64,000 nt of DNA from Paenilisteria riparia FSL S10-1204 (GTDB lineage Bacteria; Bacillota; Bacilli; Lactobacillales; Listeriaceae): contig NZ_AODL01000024.1 of assembly GCF_000525995.1 (NCBI RefSeq), forward strand, positions 1 to 64,000, written 5' to 3'. Position numbers and translations under genes: made by a program. Below are positions 49,198 through 58,081 of this stretch, in pieces. Within the stretch, counting starts at the first letter, position 1. Each line of letters opens with the position of its first letter. The notes under the pieces were generated by a model. The model saw only the letters and a list, made by a program, of their open reading frames with translations. It was not told the DNA's origin and made no database searches.

Positions 49198-49227
49198 CTC
49201 TGGATAAGAGTTTAATTTAGTTTTCAC
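49198..49227. repeat. 30-bp direct repeat, copy 2
   Basis: Identical to 45350-45379. This copy has only the 5' strand of the S-box and no riboswitch core. It marks the right edge of the LXG module insertion. Confidence 0.9.
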
Positions 49228-49272
49228 GTTATTGAAACATGTTTCCTCGTCCTTGTCACGAACAAAAAAACA

Positions 49273-49611
49273 TTATTTTTTACGAAATGTACACGTCCGA
49301 TTATCCGCGACAACTTTATAACCAAATCGACCAGCAGGTTTGAGAAATGGCAAGTGTAGAATAAGCCCGATAAGTCCGGTTAATGGAAAGCGTAGCAACA
49401 TCCGTCGAATCGCGAAGAAACCTTTTTTCACCTCTCCTTTTGGAGTAATAAGATGAATTTCCTCCATTAATTCTTCCTGCGAAAAATCGGGTCTATTCAC
49501 ACTCTGCAAAGCTTGCCAATCCACGACATTCATCCAGTCTAGTTTCTCAAACAATCGCTTGCTGGCCTTACAAAAATGGCAATTCCTATCATACAATACA
49601 ATATCTTTCAT
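49273..49611 (-). CDS. DCC-family thiol-disulfide oxidoreductase-like protein
   Basis: A 112-residue protein with the DxxCxxC motif LYDRNCHFCKASKRLFEKLD at the N-terminus, which names the DCC (DUF393, YuxK) family. A hydrophobic stretch (FPLTGLIGLILHLPFLKPAG) could be membrane associated. Biological role unknown. Confidence 0.82.
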   Translation of the reverse strand: MKDIVLYDRNCHFCKASKRLFEKLDWMNVVDWQALQSVNRPDFSQEELMEEIHLITPKGEVKKGFFAIRRMLLRFPLTGLIGLILHLPFLKPAGRFGYKVVADNRTCTFRKK

Positions 49612-49737
49612 GAGAACTTACCTCCTAAAATCTCGTTTCCCGCTTATCATTCTGGCAAAACTATGGTAGAATGTTTTTATGGTCTGGGATTTGTCTCATA
49701 CTACACGAACGCTTGGTTCACCAAAGGAGAAGAAACT

Positions 49738-50022
49738 ATGATATTTTCAACATTAACTTTGATTATTTTTGCGATTTTCATTGTCGCTGTGTGCATTTTT
49801 GAATTCATTTTAAAATGGCGCTGGTTCAAGTATTTTCTAGCAACAATGGGCTTGATTGCAAGTGCTATTGTTTTCTTTATTAGCTTTTATGGTGGCGGTG
49901 TTTCTCAAGCCGAAATCGCGATTTCAATCTTTATCGCAACGCTTGGTGAATACATTTTCTCACTTATTATCAGTATCGTGGCTTGGGTTCGTCGATTATC
50001 CGCTAAAAATAAAGATGCATAA
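49738..50022 (+). CDS. Small membrane protein with three predicted TM helices
   Basis: A 94-residue hydrophobic protein. The start at 49738 (MIFSTLTLIIFAIFIVAVCI) has AAAGGAG upstream. TM segments lie at about residues 3-22, 33-50 and 60-82, followed by a basic tail RRLSAKNKDA. I do not recognise the family. Confidence 0.65.
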   Translation: MIFSTLTLIIFAIFIVAVCIFEFILKWRWFKYFLATMGLIASAIVFFISFYGGGVSQAEIAISIFIATLGEYIFSLIISIVAWVRRLSAKNKDA

Positions 50023-50058
50023 AAAAGTTGGGTCCTTGATTAAGGGCTCAACTTTTTT
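50021..50058. terminator. Bidirectional terminator
   Basis: AAAAAAGTTG (50021-50030) pairs with CAACTTTTTT (50049-50058). It serves both the small membrane protein and the dehydrogenase genes. Confidence 0.8.
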
Positions 50059-50963
50059 GGTTTGGTGTTATTTTTACTTTCTATTGCCTGTCTAATAACC
50101 GCTATAGAGGTATCGTAACGCGCTTTCTCAGAGTCGTTTAGCTTCGGATAATAAGTTGTTGCTCCATATCGTCCAACGAGGGCAGGTAAGCCTATATACA
50201 CGCCTTTTTTCGCGTCAAATGTTGAAACAGGAATTATTCGCTGTTCATTCGTCAAAATCGCTTTCGTAATCATAGCTGCCGTCGTTCCGATGCCAAAGCT
50301 TGTACAACCTTTGCCTTGCAAAATTGCCCATCCAGCATCTCGCGTTTCCTGCTCTACCTTATCTCTATCTAAAGCCACAGAGCCACTCACTGTCTTTCCA
50401 GCAACATGTACCGTCGACCAAGCAACAAATTGCGAATCGCCATGCTCACCAAGTACAAAACCTTCAACAGAACTTGGCGACACATTTAAAGTAGAGCCAA
50501 CCATTCGCTTCATTCTCGCCGTATCAAGCGCTGTCCCAGTCCCAAACACGCGCTGCTTATCCCAGCCAGTTCGCTCCTGCACAAAATGCGTCACCACATC
50601 ACACGGATTCGTAATCACCAAAAAAATCCCATGAAAAGCCGTGTGTAGCAGTTTTGGCAAAACATCGTCTAAAATCGCTAGCGTTTCATCCAGCTCACTG
50701 AGTCGATCTTCCTGCGCCATCATTTCCGGACCCGCCGCCAAAATAACGACATCCGCATCATCTAGCGCCGCGTAATCTTGCGTTGTAATCGAAACAGGAT
50801 GCGTGTACGCCATCATATCCAACAAATCAAACGCCTCACTCTGCGCTTTTTTTGCATTTTTGTCAATTAAAACAAGAGAATCGCAAATGCCCTGCGTACA
50901 AAGCGAAAAAGCCACTTGCGAACCCACATTTCCAACCCCAATAATTCCAACTTTCCGAGTCAA
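50040..50963 (-). CDS. Lactate/2-hydroxyacid dehydrogenase (L-LDH/HicDH family)
   Basis: An NAD-dependent 2-hydroxyacid dehydrogenase, 307 residues. NAD-binding GIIGVGNVGSQVAFSL with acceptor Asp in LVLIDKNAKK. The catalytic His is in FVLGEHGDSQFVAWS and TNPCDVVTHF is the conserved strand. The mobile loop (PEMMAQEDRLSELDETLAI) differs from standard LDH (KPGETR-type), so the substrate may be a branched 2-hydroxyacid. The family also includes malate dehydrogenases. Confidence 0.85.
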   Translation of the reverse strand: MTRKVGIIGVGNVGSQVAFSLCTQGICDSLVLIDKNAKKAQSEAFDLLDMMAYTHPVSITTQDYAALDDADVVILAAGPEMMAQEDRLSELDETLAILDDVLPKLLHTAFHGIFLVITNPCDVVTHFVQERTGWDKQRVFGTGTALDTARMKRMVGSTLNVSPSSVEGFVLGEHGDSQFVAWSTVHVAGKTVSGSVALDRDKVEQETRDAGWAILQGKGCTSFGIGTTAAMITKAILTNEQRIIPVSTFDAKKGVYIGLPALVGRYGATTYYPKLNDSEKARYDTSIAVIRQAIESKNNTKPKKLSP

Positions 50964-50975
50964 ATCATTTCCTCC

Positions 50976-51218
50976 TTAGTTGCTTGAATTTAGCGACACG
51001 AGCTCATATGTAATAATCGTCGTATTATTCTCCCAAATCAGCTTCGATGGCACTGCAATTCCATTTGTTTCGCTTTCCTTCGTCGTCCGCACTTCTACCG
51101 GCACATCAATCGGATAAATACGATACCCTTCTTTCTTCAATTCAAAAAAATTACCTTCAATTCGCTTTTCCTTGCCCTTTGTTACGATCATTGTATTGAC
51201 TTCTAATGGCATTCCCAT
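50976..51218 (-). CDS. DUF2584 family protein
   Basis: An 80-residue protein (MGMPLEVNTMIVTKGKEKRI, GNFFELKKEGYRIYPIDVPV, then WENNTTIITYELVSLNS), matching DUF2584, a small Bacilli family of unknown function. It sits 6 bp after the ytkD-like Nudix gene on the same strand. Confidence 0.75.
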   Translation of the reverse strand: MGMPLEVNTMIVTKGKEKRIEGNFFELKKEGYRIYPIDVPVEVRTTKESETNGIAVPSKLIWENNTTIITYELVSLNSSN

Positions 51219-51224
51219 CTTTTT

Positions 51225-51701
51225 CTACCTCCAATTATTTATTTGCATTTGGTGCATAACTTCCTGAATCACGACCTGCATTCCTTCATCACGCATGAAA
51301 AAACTAAATGACTCAGCTTTGACAATATCTCTTAAATCTCCCGCGATAAGAATTGGGCCATGCGTTTCCATATAGTCTACCTGATTGACAAAACCCATCA
51401 CATTCGCAAAAAAGACTCGTTTGCTAAAAATACGCTCTGCCGTCTTTACTTCATATTGCGCTATTCGATGTAACTTGTCCAATTTGGCGCCTGTTTCTTC
51501 CATTGTTTCACGTCTTGCCGTGTCCTCATTGGTCTCTTTACGCTCCCCCTTACCACCAGGAAACTCAATACCTCGCGTTTTGTGTGACGTAAACAGCCAT
51601 GCATCATGAAATCGCGCAATGACAAGCACATCATCTGCTTCTTTTGTCGCATTAAACTGAATCGAAACGGCATTACCTAGCGAATCTTGGTACGTATACA
51701 T
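51225..51701 (-). CDS. ytkD: YtkD-like Nudix hydrolase (8-oxo-dGTP or nucleoside triphosphatase)
   Basis: A 158-residue protein, the size of Bacillus YtkD, which cleans oxidised nucleotides. The Nudix box is [14 protein letters not shown] then [12 protein letters not shown]; a strand [10 protein letters not shown] precedes it. The start at 51701 (MYTYQDSLG) has AAAGGGAAG upstream. Confidence 0.85.
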   Translation of the reverse strand: MYTYQDSLGNAVSIQFNATKEADDVLVIARFHDAWLFTSHKTRGIEFPGGKGERKETNEDTARRETMEETGAKLDKLHRIAQYEVKTAERIFSKRVFFANVMGFVNQVDYMETHGPILIAGDLRDIVKAESFSFFMRDEGMQVVIQEVMHQMQINNWR

Positions 51702-51773
51702 GCTTCTTCCCTTTCTTTTTTTCAAATTTGTGGTACGATAATTATATCCTATTTAATGAAGGTGATTAGTAAA

Positions 51774-52034
51774 ATGAAGAAAATTATGTTAGGCGGTATT
51801 CAGCTTTATCGCAACTATATTTCGCCTCTTAAACCTGGTACGTGCCGTTTCTATCCGACATGTTCTCAATACGGCATGGAAGCCATTACAGAACACGGTG
51901 CGCTAAAAGGCGGCTGGCTTACTATTAAGCGAATTTCAAAATGTCATCCATTGCATAAAGGCGGCGTTGATTTAGTGCCTCTTAAATGCGATGACAAAGC
52001 TCACCACCATCATCACCATTATAATGAAAAGTAG
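51774..52034 (+). CDS. yidD: YidD membrane protein insertion efficiency factor, His-tailed
   Basis: It assists YidC-dependent membrane protein insertion. It has 86 residues. Family signature: [20 protein letters not shown], then [19 protein letters not shown] and [12 protein letters not shown]. The start at 51774 has AAGGTG upstream. The C-terminus carries six consecutive His before YNEK, a natural metal-binding tail. The next gene is zinc-related. Confidence 0.93.
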   Translation: MKKIMLGGIQLYRNYISPLKPGTCRFYPTCSQYGMEAITEHGALKGGWLTIKRISKCHPLHKGGVDLVPLKCDDKAHHHHHHYNEK

Positions 52035-52095
52035 GAGTCGGTGCAAGGAACGCGTGGACCTCTCCTATTTTTTCTGAAAAAATCCATATTAAGTC

Positions 52096-52124
52096 TTGCT
52101 TTTTCATTCCAGATGCGTTATTAT
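52096..52124 (+). promoter_or_regulatory. Promoter of znuA
   Basis: TTGCTT (52096-52101), 17-bp spacer, TATTAT (52119-52124). Confidence 0.7.
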
Positions 52125-52138
52125 AGATTTCTGATGTT

Positions 52139-52159
52139 AAATCGTAACGACTACGATTT
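52139..52159. promoter_or_regulatory. Zur box of znuA
   Basis: TCGTAACGACTACGA (52142-52156) with flanking AAA and TTT is a near-perfect inverted repeat of the Bacillus-type Zur box (TCGTAATnATTACGA). It lies just downstream of the -10 box, suiting zinc-dependent repression. Confidence 0.85.
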
Positions 52160-52211
52160 ATTATTTTTGCACATCAAATAAGAATCATTTCGATTTAGGA
52201 GGTTTCCATTT

Positions 52212-53192
52212 TTGAAGAAATTAGCATTTTTACTTAGTACATTATTAGTTGTGACTGTTTTCTTAACAGGATGTGGTGACAATAGCGATGCACAGAAGAA
52301 AGACAACGACAAATTGACCGTATATGCAACTGTGTATCCTTTACAATACTTAGCATCACAAATTGGTGGTAAATATGTAGATGCACATTCCGTCTATCCC
52401 CCAGGCTCTGATGCACACAGCTTTGAGCCCACACAAAAAGACATGATGCACATTGCCGATAGCGATTTATTTTTCTATATCGGCCTTGGTATGGAGGGCT
52501 TTGTTGATAAAGCGAAACAATCTTTGAAAAACGACAACGTGAAATTTGTCGTAACAACAGATAATTTGAATTTGCCGACGATGTCTCATGAAGAGAAAGA
52601 ACTACTAGATGAAGATGAAGGTGAAGATGCTCATGACCATGAGCATGAGCATGAGCACGACCATGGCGATATTAATCCCCACGTTTGGCTTGATCCGAAC
52701 TATATGATTACAATGGCCGCAACCGTTCGCGACAACCTCAGCAAAGAACTACCCGCTCAAAAAGAAACATTCAACAAAAACTACGATAAAGTTGTATCTG
52801 AGCTAAAATCATTGAATTCAGAGTACAAATCAATGGCTGAAACTGCAAAACATAAAGATTTCGTCACCGCGCATGCAGCGTATGGCTACTGGGAAAAGGA
52901 ATATGGCTTAAAACAAATTCCGATTGCTGGCATCTCCACAAGCGACGAACCTTCCCAAAAGAAACTAACTACGATTGTAAATACGATTAAAAGCGAGAAA
53001 ATCCCTTATATTTTACTAGAACAAAATACAAACTCTAAAATCGCTGATGTCATCCAAAAAGAAACAAACACGAAAACAATGAAGTTGCATAACTTAGAGA
53101 CATTGACACAAAAAGATATAGATGCAAAACGTGATTATATGTCGATTATGAAAGATAATTTGGCGGCATTGAAGACAGCATTGAATTATTAA
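52212..53192 (+). CDS. znuA: Zinc ABC transporter substrate-binding lipoprotein
   Basis: A 326-residue cluster A-I solute-binding protein. Lipobox VTVFLTGCGDNS. Zinc ligands: VYPPGSDAHSFEPT (His), NPHVWLDPNYM (His), FVTAHAAYGYW (His). A His/Asp/Glu-rich loop (EDAHDHEHEHEHDHGD) precedes the second ligand. The start is TTG at 52212 with AGGAGG upstream. No ATPase or permease gene follows; a strong terminator does, so it relies on components elsewhere. Confidence 0.95.
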   Translation: MKKLAFLLSTLLVVTVFLTGCGDNSDAQKKDNDKLTVYATVYPLQYLASQIGGKYVDAHSVYPPGSDAHSFEPTQKDMMHIADSDLFFYIGLGMEGFVDKAKQSLKNDNVKFVVTTDNLNLPTMSHEEKELLDEDEGEDAHDHEHEHEHDHGDINPHVWLDPNYMITMAATVRDNLSKELPAQKETFNKNYDKVVSELKSLNSEYKSMAETAKHKDFVTAHAAYGYWEKEYGLKQIPIAGISTSDEPSQKKLTTIVNTIKSEKIPYILLEQNTNSKIADVIQKETNTKTMKLHNLETLTQKDIDAKRDYMSIMKDNLAALKTALNY

Positions 53193-53195
53193 AGT

Positions 53196-53249
53196 AACAA
53201 AAAGAATCCAAATTCCAGAGGGAAGCCCTTTGTTTGGATTCTTTTTGTT
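53196..53249. terminator. Bidirectional terminator between znuA and menE
   Basis: A 17-bp perfect stem (53196-53212 with 53233-53249), flanked by A- and T-runs. Confidence 0.85.
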
Positions 53250-53256
53250 ATCTTGA

Positions 53257-54680
53257 TTATAGTTGTTTTAATTTATGCCGTTGAATTTTTTGTGAAGCTG
53301 TTTTTGGTAATTCATCAAGAAAATGAAATTGGTGCGGAATTTTATATTTGGCTAGTCTTTCTCTACAAAATTGATGTAATTGCGCTTCCGATGTTTCTTT
53401 ACTACTAACTAAGAAAGCGACAGGAACTTCTCCCCATTTGTCATCCTGCTTTGCCACAACAGCTACTTCTAGGATTGTTGGATAATCTAACAAAACATGT
53501 TCAATTTCTGTAGGATAAATATTTTCACCACCTGAAATAATTAAATCAGAGCGCCGTTCTTGAACAAATAAGAAGCCATCTTGATCGAGATAACCAATAT
53601 CTCCTGTTTGAAACCATCCGTCAGCATCGAAGGCAGCCTGTGTTGCCGCTTCATTATGCAGATAGCCCGCCGTTATATTAGGACCTTTTAGCAGTATTTC
53701 ATCTTGGTTGCTGATTTTAACTTCTGCTGGAAATAATGGCTTACCTGATGCGCCGATTTTTTGTAGTGCGTCTTCTGGAGGTAGTGTCACGATTTGTGAC
53801 GCGGTTTCTGTCATACCGTATGATTGAATGAGTGGAATACCTTTTGCGAAACAGGATTCTAATATGGCTTTGCTAGCAGGGCCTCCGCCAAGCAACATAC
53901 AACGGAATTTCGGATGATAGGATTTTGTGTATGTATCTAGCAAGCGCTGCACCATCGTTGTTACGACGGAGATAATGGTTACTTTGCCACTATGCAACAA
54001 TTGATCAACACGTTCTGCGTCGAAATGTTCCTCTAAGTATACAGGTATTCCGTAAATCACCGAACGCATTAAAATCGACAAGCCGCTAATATGAAAAATT
54101 GGTACGGCGCAAAGCAACTGTCCCCCTCCTGTAAACCAAGATTCAGCATAGACCCCGTCGCGCTCCACCAATGGTTGCCAAATGTTTGCATCACGCCTTT
54201 TGGTTTGCCCGTTGTGCCTGAAGTATACATAATCGAAGCCACCGCCTCCATTTCAAAATGAGAAACTGCTTGCGTCACGCCAGCAGGCTCCACCATCATA
54301 ACTTCCGTAAAAGCCACTGCCCGTATATCCCCCGCCGCATTCAGCATCACATCCGCGAAATCTGCCGCATACAAACACCGTTCTACCTGCGCATCTCGAA
54401 TTTGATATCCCATTTCCGTCGCGGTCAGCCGGTTATTCAAAAACACCGTCTTGGCCCCTAGTTGCTGCAACGCATGAATCATCAGAAAAGTATCGCGGTC
54501 ATTTTTACCGAGCAATGCCACGAACATCCCGTCGCGCACACCAAAAGAAGCCAGTTGCCCAGTCACTTTTTGCACAGCATCATATATATCTAAAAAAGTT
54601 TCTTGCTTACCATCAAAAACAAGCGCGGTCCTCTTTGGAGAAAGCCGCACTCGTTTTTCCAACCAATTGGTTAGTTCCAT
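53257..54680 (-). CDS. menE: o-Succinylbenzoate-CoA ligase (frame break)
   Basis: It activates o-succinylbenzoate with ATP and CoA in menaquinone synthesis. The N-terminal frame starts MELTNWLEKRVRLSPKRTAL and has the AMP-binding P-loop IMYTSGTTGKPKG. The C-terminal frame has IPLIQSYGMTETASQ, FQTGDIGYLDQDG and the catalytic Lys in KTASQKIQRHKL. A single lost G near 54114 breaks the frame; adding it gives EGDSWLCAVPIFHIS and 474 residues. Last of the minus-strand men genes. Confidence 0.88.
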
Positions 54681-54690
54681 TATTGTCACC

Positions 54691-55509
54691 TCAAGGGAAT
54701 TTCGGGAATTGGTCGAAATCAGGATCACGTTTTTCTTTGAACGCGTCACGTCCTTCTTTCGCTTCATCCGTCGTATAATAAAGCAATGTCGCATCGCCCG
54801 CTAGTTGTTGAATGCCGGCAAGACCGTCTGTGTCCGCGTTGAATGCAGCTTTAATAAAACGAAGCGCCGTCGGACTTTTCTTCAACATTTCTTTCGCCCA
54901 GGCAACTGTCTCTGTTTCAAGCTCTGCAAGCGGCACAACTGTGTTTATCCAGCCCATTTCAAGCGCTTCAGCAGCCGTGTATTGACGACACATGAACCAA
55001 ACTTCTTTCGCTTTTTTGTGACCGATAACGCGCGCCAAGTAACCAGAACCATAACCTGCATCGAAGCTACCAACATTCGGTCCTGTTTGACCAAATTTCG
55101 CGTTGTCCGCCGCAATCGTCAAGTCACACACCAGTTGCAACACATTTCCGCCACCGATAGACCAACCAGCGACCATTGCAATGACTGGTTTTGGAATCAC
55201 ACGAATCAAACGTTGCAAATCAAGCACGTTCAAACGAGGAATATTGTCATCCCCAACATAACCACCGTTGCCGCGAACCTTCTGATCGCCACCAGAGCAG
55301 AATGCCTTCTCGCCTTCCCCTGTTAAAATAATGACGCCAACTTTTGCATCATCACGCGCAATCGTAAACGCATCAATCATTTCAATCACTGTTTTTGGTG
55401 TAAACGCATTGTGAACCTGCGGACGGTTAATCGTAATTTTCGCGATACCCTCGTAAGTTTCATACTTAATTTCCTCGTAATCCTTCTCTTTCTTCCAATC
55501 AAAACCCAT
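54691..55509 (-). CDS. menB: 1,4-Dihydroxy-2-naphthoyl-CoA synthase
   Basis: A crotonase-fold enzyme that cyclises o-succinylbenzoyl-CoA. It has 272 residues. Motifs: [19 protein letters not shown] (oxyanion hole), [38 protein letters not shown] and a C-terminal [14 protein letters not shown]. It lies directly between menH and menE. Confidence 0.97.
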   Translation of the reverse strand: MGFDWKKEKDYEEIKYETYEGIAKITINRPQVHNAFTPKTVIEMIDAFTIARDDAKVGVIILTGEGEKAFCSGGDQKVRGNGGYVGDDNIPRLNVLDLQRLIRVIPKPVIAMVAGWSIGGGNVLQLVCDLTIAADNAKFGQTGPNVGSFDAGYGSGYLARVIGHKKAKEVWFMCRQYTAAEALEMGWINTVVPLAELETETVAWAKEMLKKSPTALRFIKAAFNADTDGLAGIQQLAGDATLLYYTTDEAKEGRDAFKEKRDPDFDQFPKFP

Positions 55510-56339
55510 TATTTCGTTCCTCCTCTAATTCGTAGCCAATTGCGCACCGCATAGCCAAAACATTCCGGTTGTTCCAGATGAATCGTATGCCCCGCATTGG
55601 AAATGGTTATATATTTTGCATCAGGTAACGCGTCTTTCATATCCCGCGCAATCCCGCAAAATTTCTGGTCCTCATGCCCCGCTAAAAGCAAGGTCGGAAT
55701 AGCAAGCGACGGCAAATCCTTCCAAAAAGAAGGCTGAACACCCGTCCCCATTCCTTGTAAACTTCCTGTCAACCCGCTAGCACGCTGATTTAAGCGCTCC
55801 TCGCGAATTTTCGCTTGTTGTGTTTCTGGAATACTCGCCTGCGTTGCAAAAAGTGGCAACCGTTCCCACCCAGCCACAAAATTGGCGACACCATCCGCCT
55901 CAATCCGCATCGCAAGTTCCGCATCACGAGCCGCGCGCAGTTGCCGGTCTTGCGCATTTTCAAGACCTGGCGAAGCACTTTGAAGTACCAGCATCCTCAC
56001 CCGATTCGGGTATTCCACCGCTAAGCCTAGCGCCAAACGGCCTCCCATCGAGTATCCCAACACCATGGCCTCCGTCACACCAAGCCCGTCCAAAATCGCA
56101 ATCAAGTCCGCCGTCTGTTCACGCATCGCATAACGCGCGGCATCCCGCGGAGCATCCGTTTTACCATGCCCCAACAAATCCACCGTCACACAATGCCAAT
56201 CCGTGGCCAATATAGGCAAAATACCATCATACGTCGCGTGCGATCCCGTAAATCCATGCAACAAAAGCAACGTTCCGCGTCCCATCATCGCCCGATTCGT
56301 CTCCACGACATGGTATGCCACATCACGAATCCGCATCAT
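55509..56339 (-). CDS. menH: SHCHC synthase (MenH, alpha/beta hydrolase)
   Basis: It eliminates pyruvate from SEPHCHC. It has 276 residues. The catalytic Ser lies in [16 protein letters not shown], the His in [13 protein letters not shown], and an early [15 protein letters not shown] forms the oxyanion region. Start overlaps the menD stop; stop overlaps the menB start. Confidence 0.93.
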   Translation of the reverse strand: MMRIRDVAYHVVETNRAMMGRGTLLLLHGFTGSHATYDGILPILATDWHCVTVDLLGHGKTDAPRDAARYAMREQTADLIAILDGLGVTEAMVLGYSMGGRLALGLAVEYPNRVRMLVLQSASPGLENAQDRQLRAARDAELAMRIEADGVANFVAGWERLPLFATQASIPETQQAKIREERLNQRASGLTGSLQGMGTGVQPSFWKDLPSLAIPTLLLAGHEDQKFCGIARDMKDALPDAKYITISNAGHTIHLEQPECFGYAVRNWLRIRGGTK

Positions 56340-58081
56340 TCGGTCAACGCCTCACGAATCTCCGTTGCAATCCGCGCCCACAAAGCCCGATGCCCGTCGA
56401 CGTTCTCATACCGATTCGTCTTCACCTCAATAATATCGAGTCCCTTGTGGAACTGCGCCTTATCTAGCGCATCATGCAGTTCATTCCAATCCTTCACCTC
56501 ATGGAAATCCCCCTCATAGAGCGCCGCCGCATAACGGAAATCAAGATCCGCTCCCGTTCCAAACAACGTCTCAAAATACTTCGGTTCTTTTGCCTGCGGT
56601 AAAAATGAGAAAATCCCGCCGCCGTTATTATTCACAACGATAATCGTCAAGTTCAGGCCATACTTTTTCGCCATCAAAAGTCCGTTCATATCATGATAAA
56701 ACGACAAATCACCAATCAGCAAATACATCGGCTGTTCCGTCAAACTCGCACCAAGCGCAGAAGAAACTACGCCATCAATCCCATTCGCGCCACGATTAGC
56801 AAGCATCCGTACCTGCTTATCAATTTGCGCAAAATACGTATCTACATCACGAATCGGCATACTATTACCAATGAACAGTCCCGCACGTTCCGGAATCCAC
56901 TCACGCAATTCATACACAAGTTTGCCTTCGTCCAATTGCTCAAGCTCCGCCATATGCTCTTGCATCACCGCTTGCACTTTTCCATTCAAATCATGCCACA
57001 TCCTCGTCCAACTAGGCTCTGTCTTCTCCTGCCAGCCTTCCGTCAATGCCTGCACCAAGAAATGCTCATCGCAATGAATCATGTTCGTCACCGCTTTAAT
57101 CGGGTCTTTCCAAGCTGCACCAGGATCCACCACGTAAAACATCACGTCTTCCAGTCCCTCCAGCCATTTCGAAAGCGACTTCGACACCGGCATTGCCCCA
57201 AAACGAATCACGACTTCCGGTTGCAACGCCACACGTGCCGTCTCCTCTTGCAAAATCGCATCATACTGGTCAATCACGACATCGCTATACGTCCCGTAAC
57301 TACGTAACTGCGACAACGGATCTGCCAAAATCGGCCAACCAATCTGCTCTGCAAGCGCCACAATTTTTGGTGAGAAAGCCTTCTTATCTAGCGGTCCCGC
57401 CACAAAAACACCACGCTTGCCAGCACATGCTTCAATAATCTGCGTAATTACTGCGTCCTCCAACACTTCATGGGTGTAATAAATATGCACATGACGGCGC
57501 TTCTTATCCGTCACAGCAAACGGTGACGGCTCCAAAATTGGCATCAATGGCTCACGCAATGGGAAGTTCAAATGCACCGGCCCACGTGGCGCATTCATTG
57601 CAATATCCACAGCCTTCGAGCCGTGCCATTTTGCAAAACGCAACATTTCCGTCGAATTTTCTGGTAACGCCATATCCGTAAAGTCCTTCACATGCGTCCC
57701 AAATAACTGCACCTGATCCATCGCTTGCGGCGCCCCAACATTTCGCAATTCATGCGGCCGATCCGCCGTCAAAACAAGCAACGGCACCTGTGACAAATTG
57801 CTTTCTGCCACCGCAGGAAAATAATTCGCCGCCGCCGTTCCCGACGTGCACAAAAGAACAACCGGTCTTTTCGAAGCCTTTGCAATTCCCAGCGCGAAAA
57901 ATCCCGCCGAGCGTTCATCCACATCCACATAAATTTTTAGCGTCGGATGTTCTGCCATCAGTAAAGCAATCGGCGTCGAGCGCGAGCCCGGACTAATTAC
58001 CGCTTCTTTCACGCCAGCCTGTACTAATTCCTCTACAAAAGCTGCCAAATATTCCGTCATGACTTGTCTATGATCGTTCAT
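56336..58081 (-). CDS. menD: SEPHCHC synthase (MenD, ThDP-dependent)
   Basis: It joins isochorismate with 2-oxoglutarate. It has 581 residues. Motifs: EAVISPGSRSTPIALLM, TSGTAAANYFPAVAESN and the ThDP/Mg site ... LIGDLSFYHDMNGLLM with VVNNNGGGIFSFLPQ. It overlaps the menF end by 14 bp. Confidence 0.96.
   Translation of the reverse strand: MNDHRQVMTEYLAAFVEELVQAGVKEAVISPGSRSTPIALLMAEHPTLKIYVDVDERSAGFFALGIAKASKRPVVLLCTSGTAAANYFPAVAESNLSQVPLLVLTADRPHELRNVGAPQAMDQVQLFGTHVKDFTDMALPENSTEMLRFAKWHGSKAVDIAMNAPRGPVHLNFPLREPLMPILEPSPFAVTDKKRRHVHIYYTHEVLEDAVITQIIEACAGKRGVFVAGPLDKKAFSPKIVALAEQIGWPILADPLSQLRSYGTYSDVVIDQYDAILQEETARVALQPEVVIRFGAMPVSKSLSKWLEGLEDVMFYVVDPGAAWKDPIKAVTNMIHCDEHFLVQALTEGWQEKTEPSWTRMWHDLNGKVQAVMQEHMAELEQLDEGKLVYELREWIPERAGLFIGNSMPIRDVDTYFAQIDKQVRMLANRGANGIDGVVSSALGASLTEQPMYLLIGDLSFYHDMNGLLMAKKYGLNLTIIVVNNNGGGIFSFLPQAKEPKYFETLFGTGADLDFRYAAALYEGDFHEVKDWNELHDALDKAQFHKGLDIIEVKTNRYENVDGHRALWARIATEIREALTE

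Noticed and set aside
51998-52034. Engineered affinity tag on YidD
   Set aside because: The six His codons are followed by native residues YNEK and a stop in an unbroken chromosomal context, with no vector sequence nearby.
56693-57307. Long plus-strand ORF of 204 codons opposite menD
   Set aside because: It is antisense to a full-length conserved enzyme, has shadow-type composition and no start signals. The same holds for the long ORFs opposite trpF (14404-14934), leuS (27156-27584) and yitJ (61011-61586).
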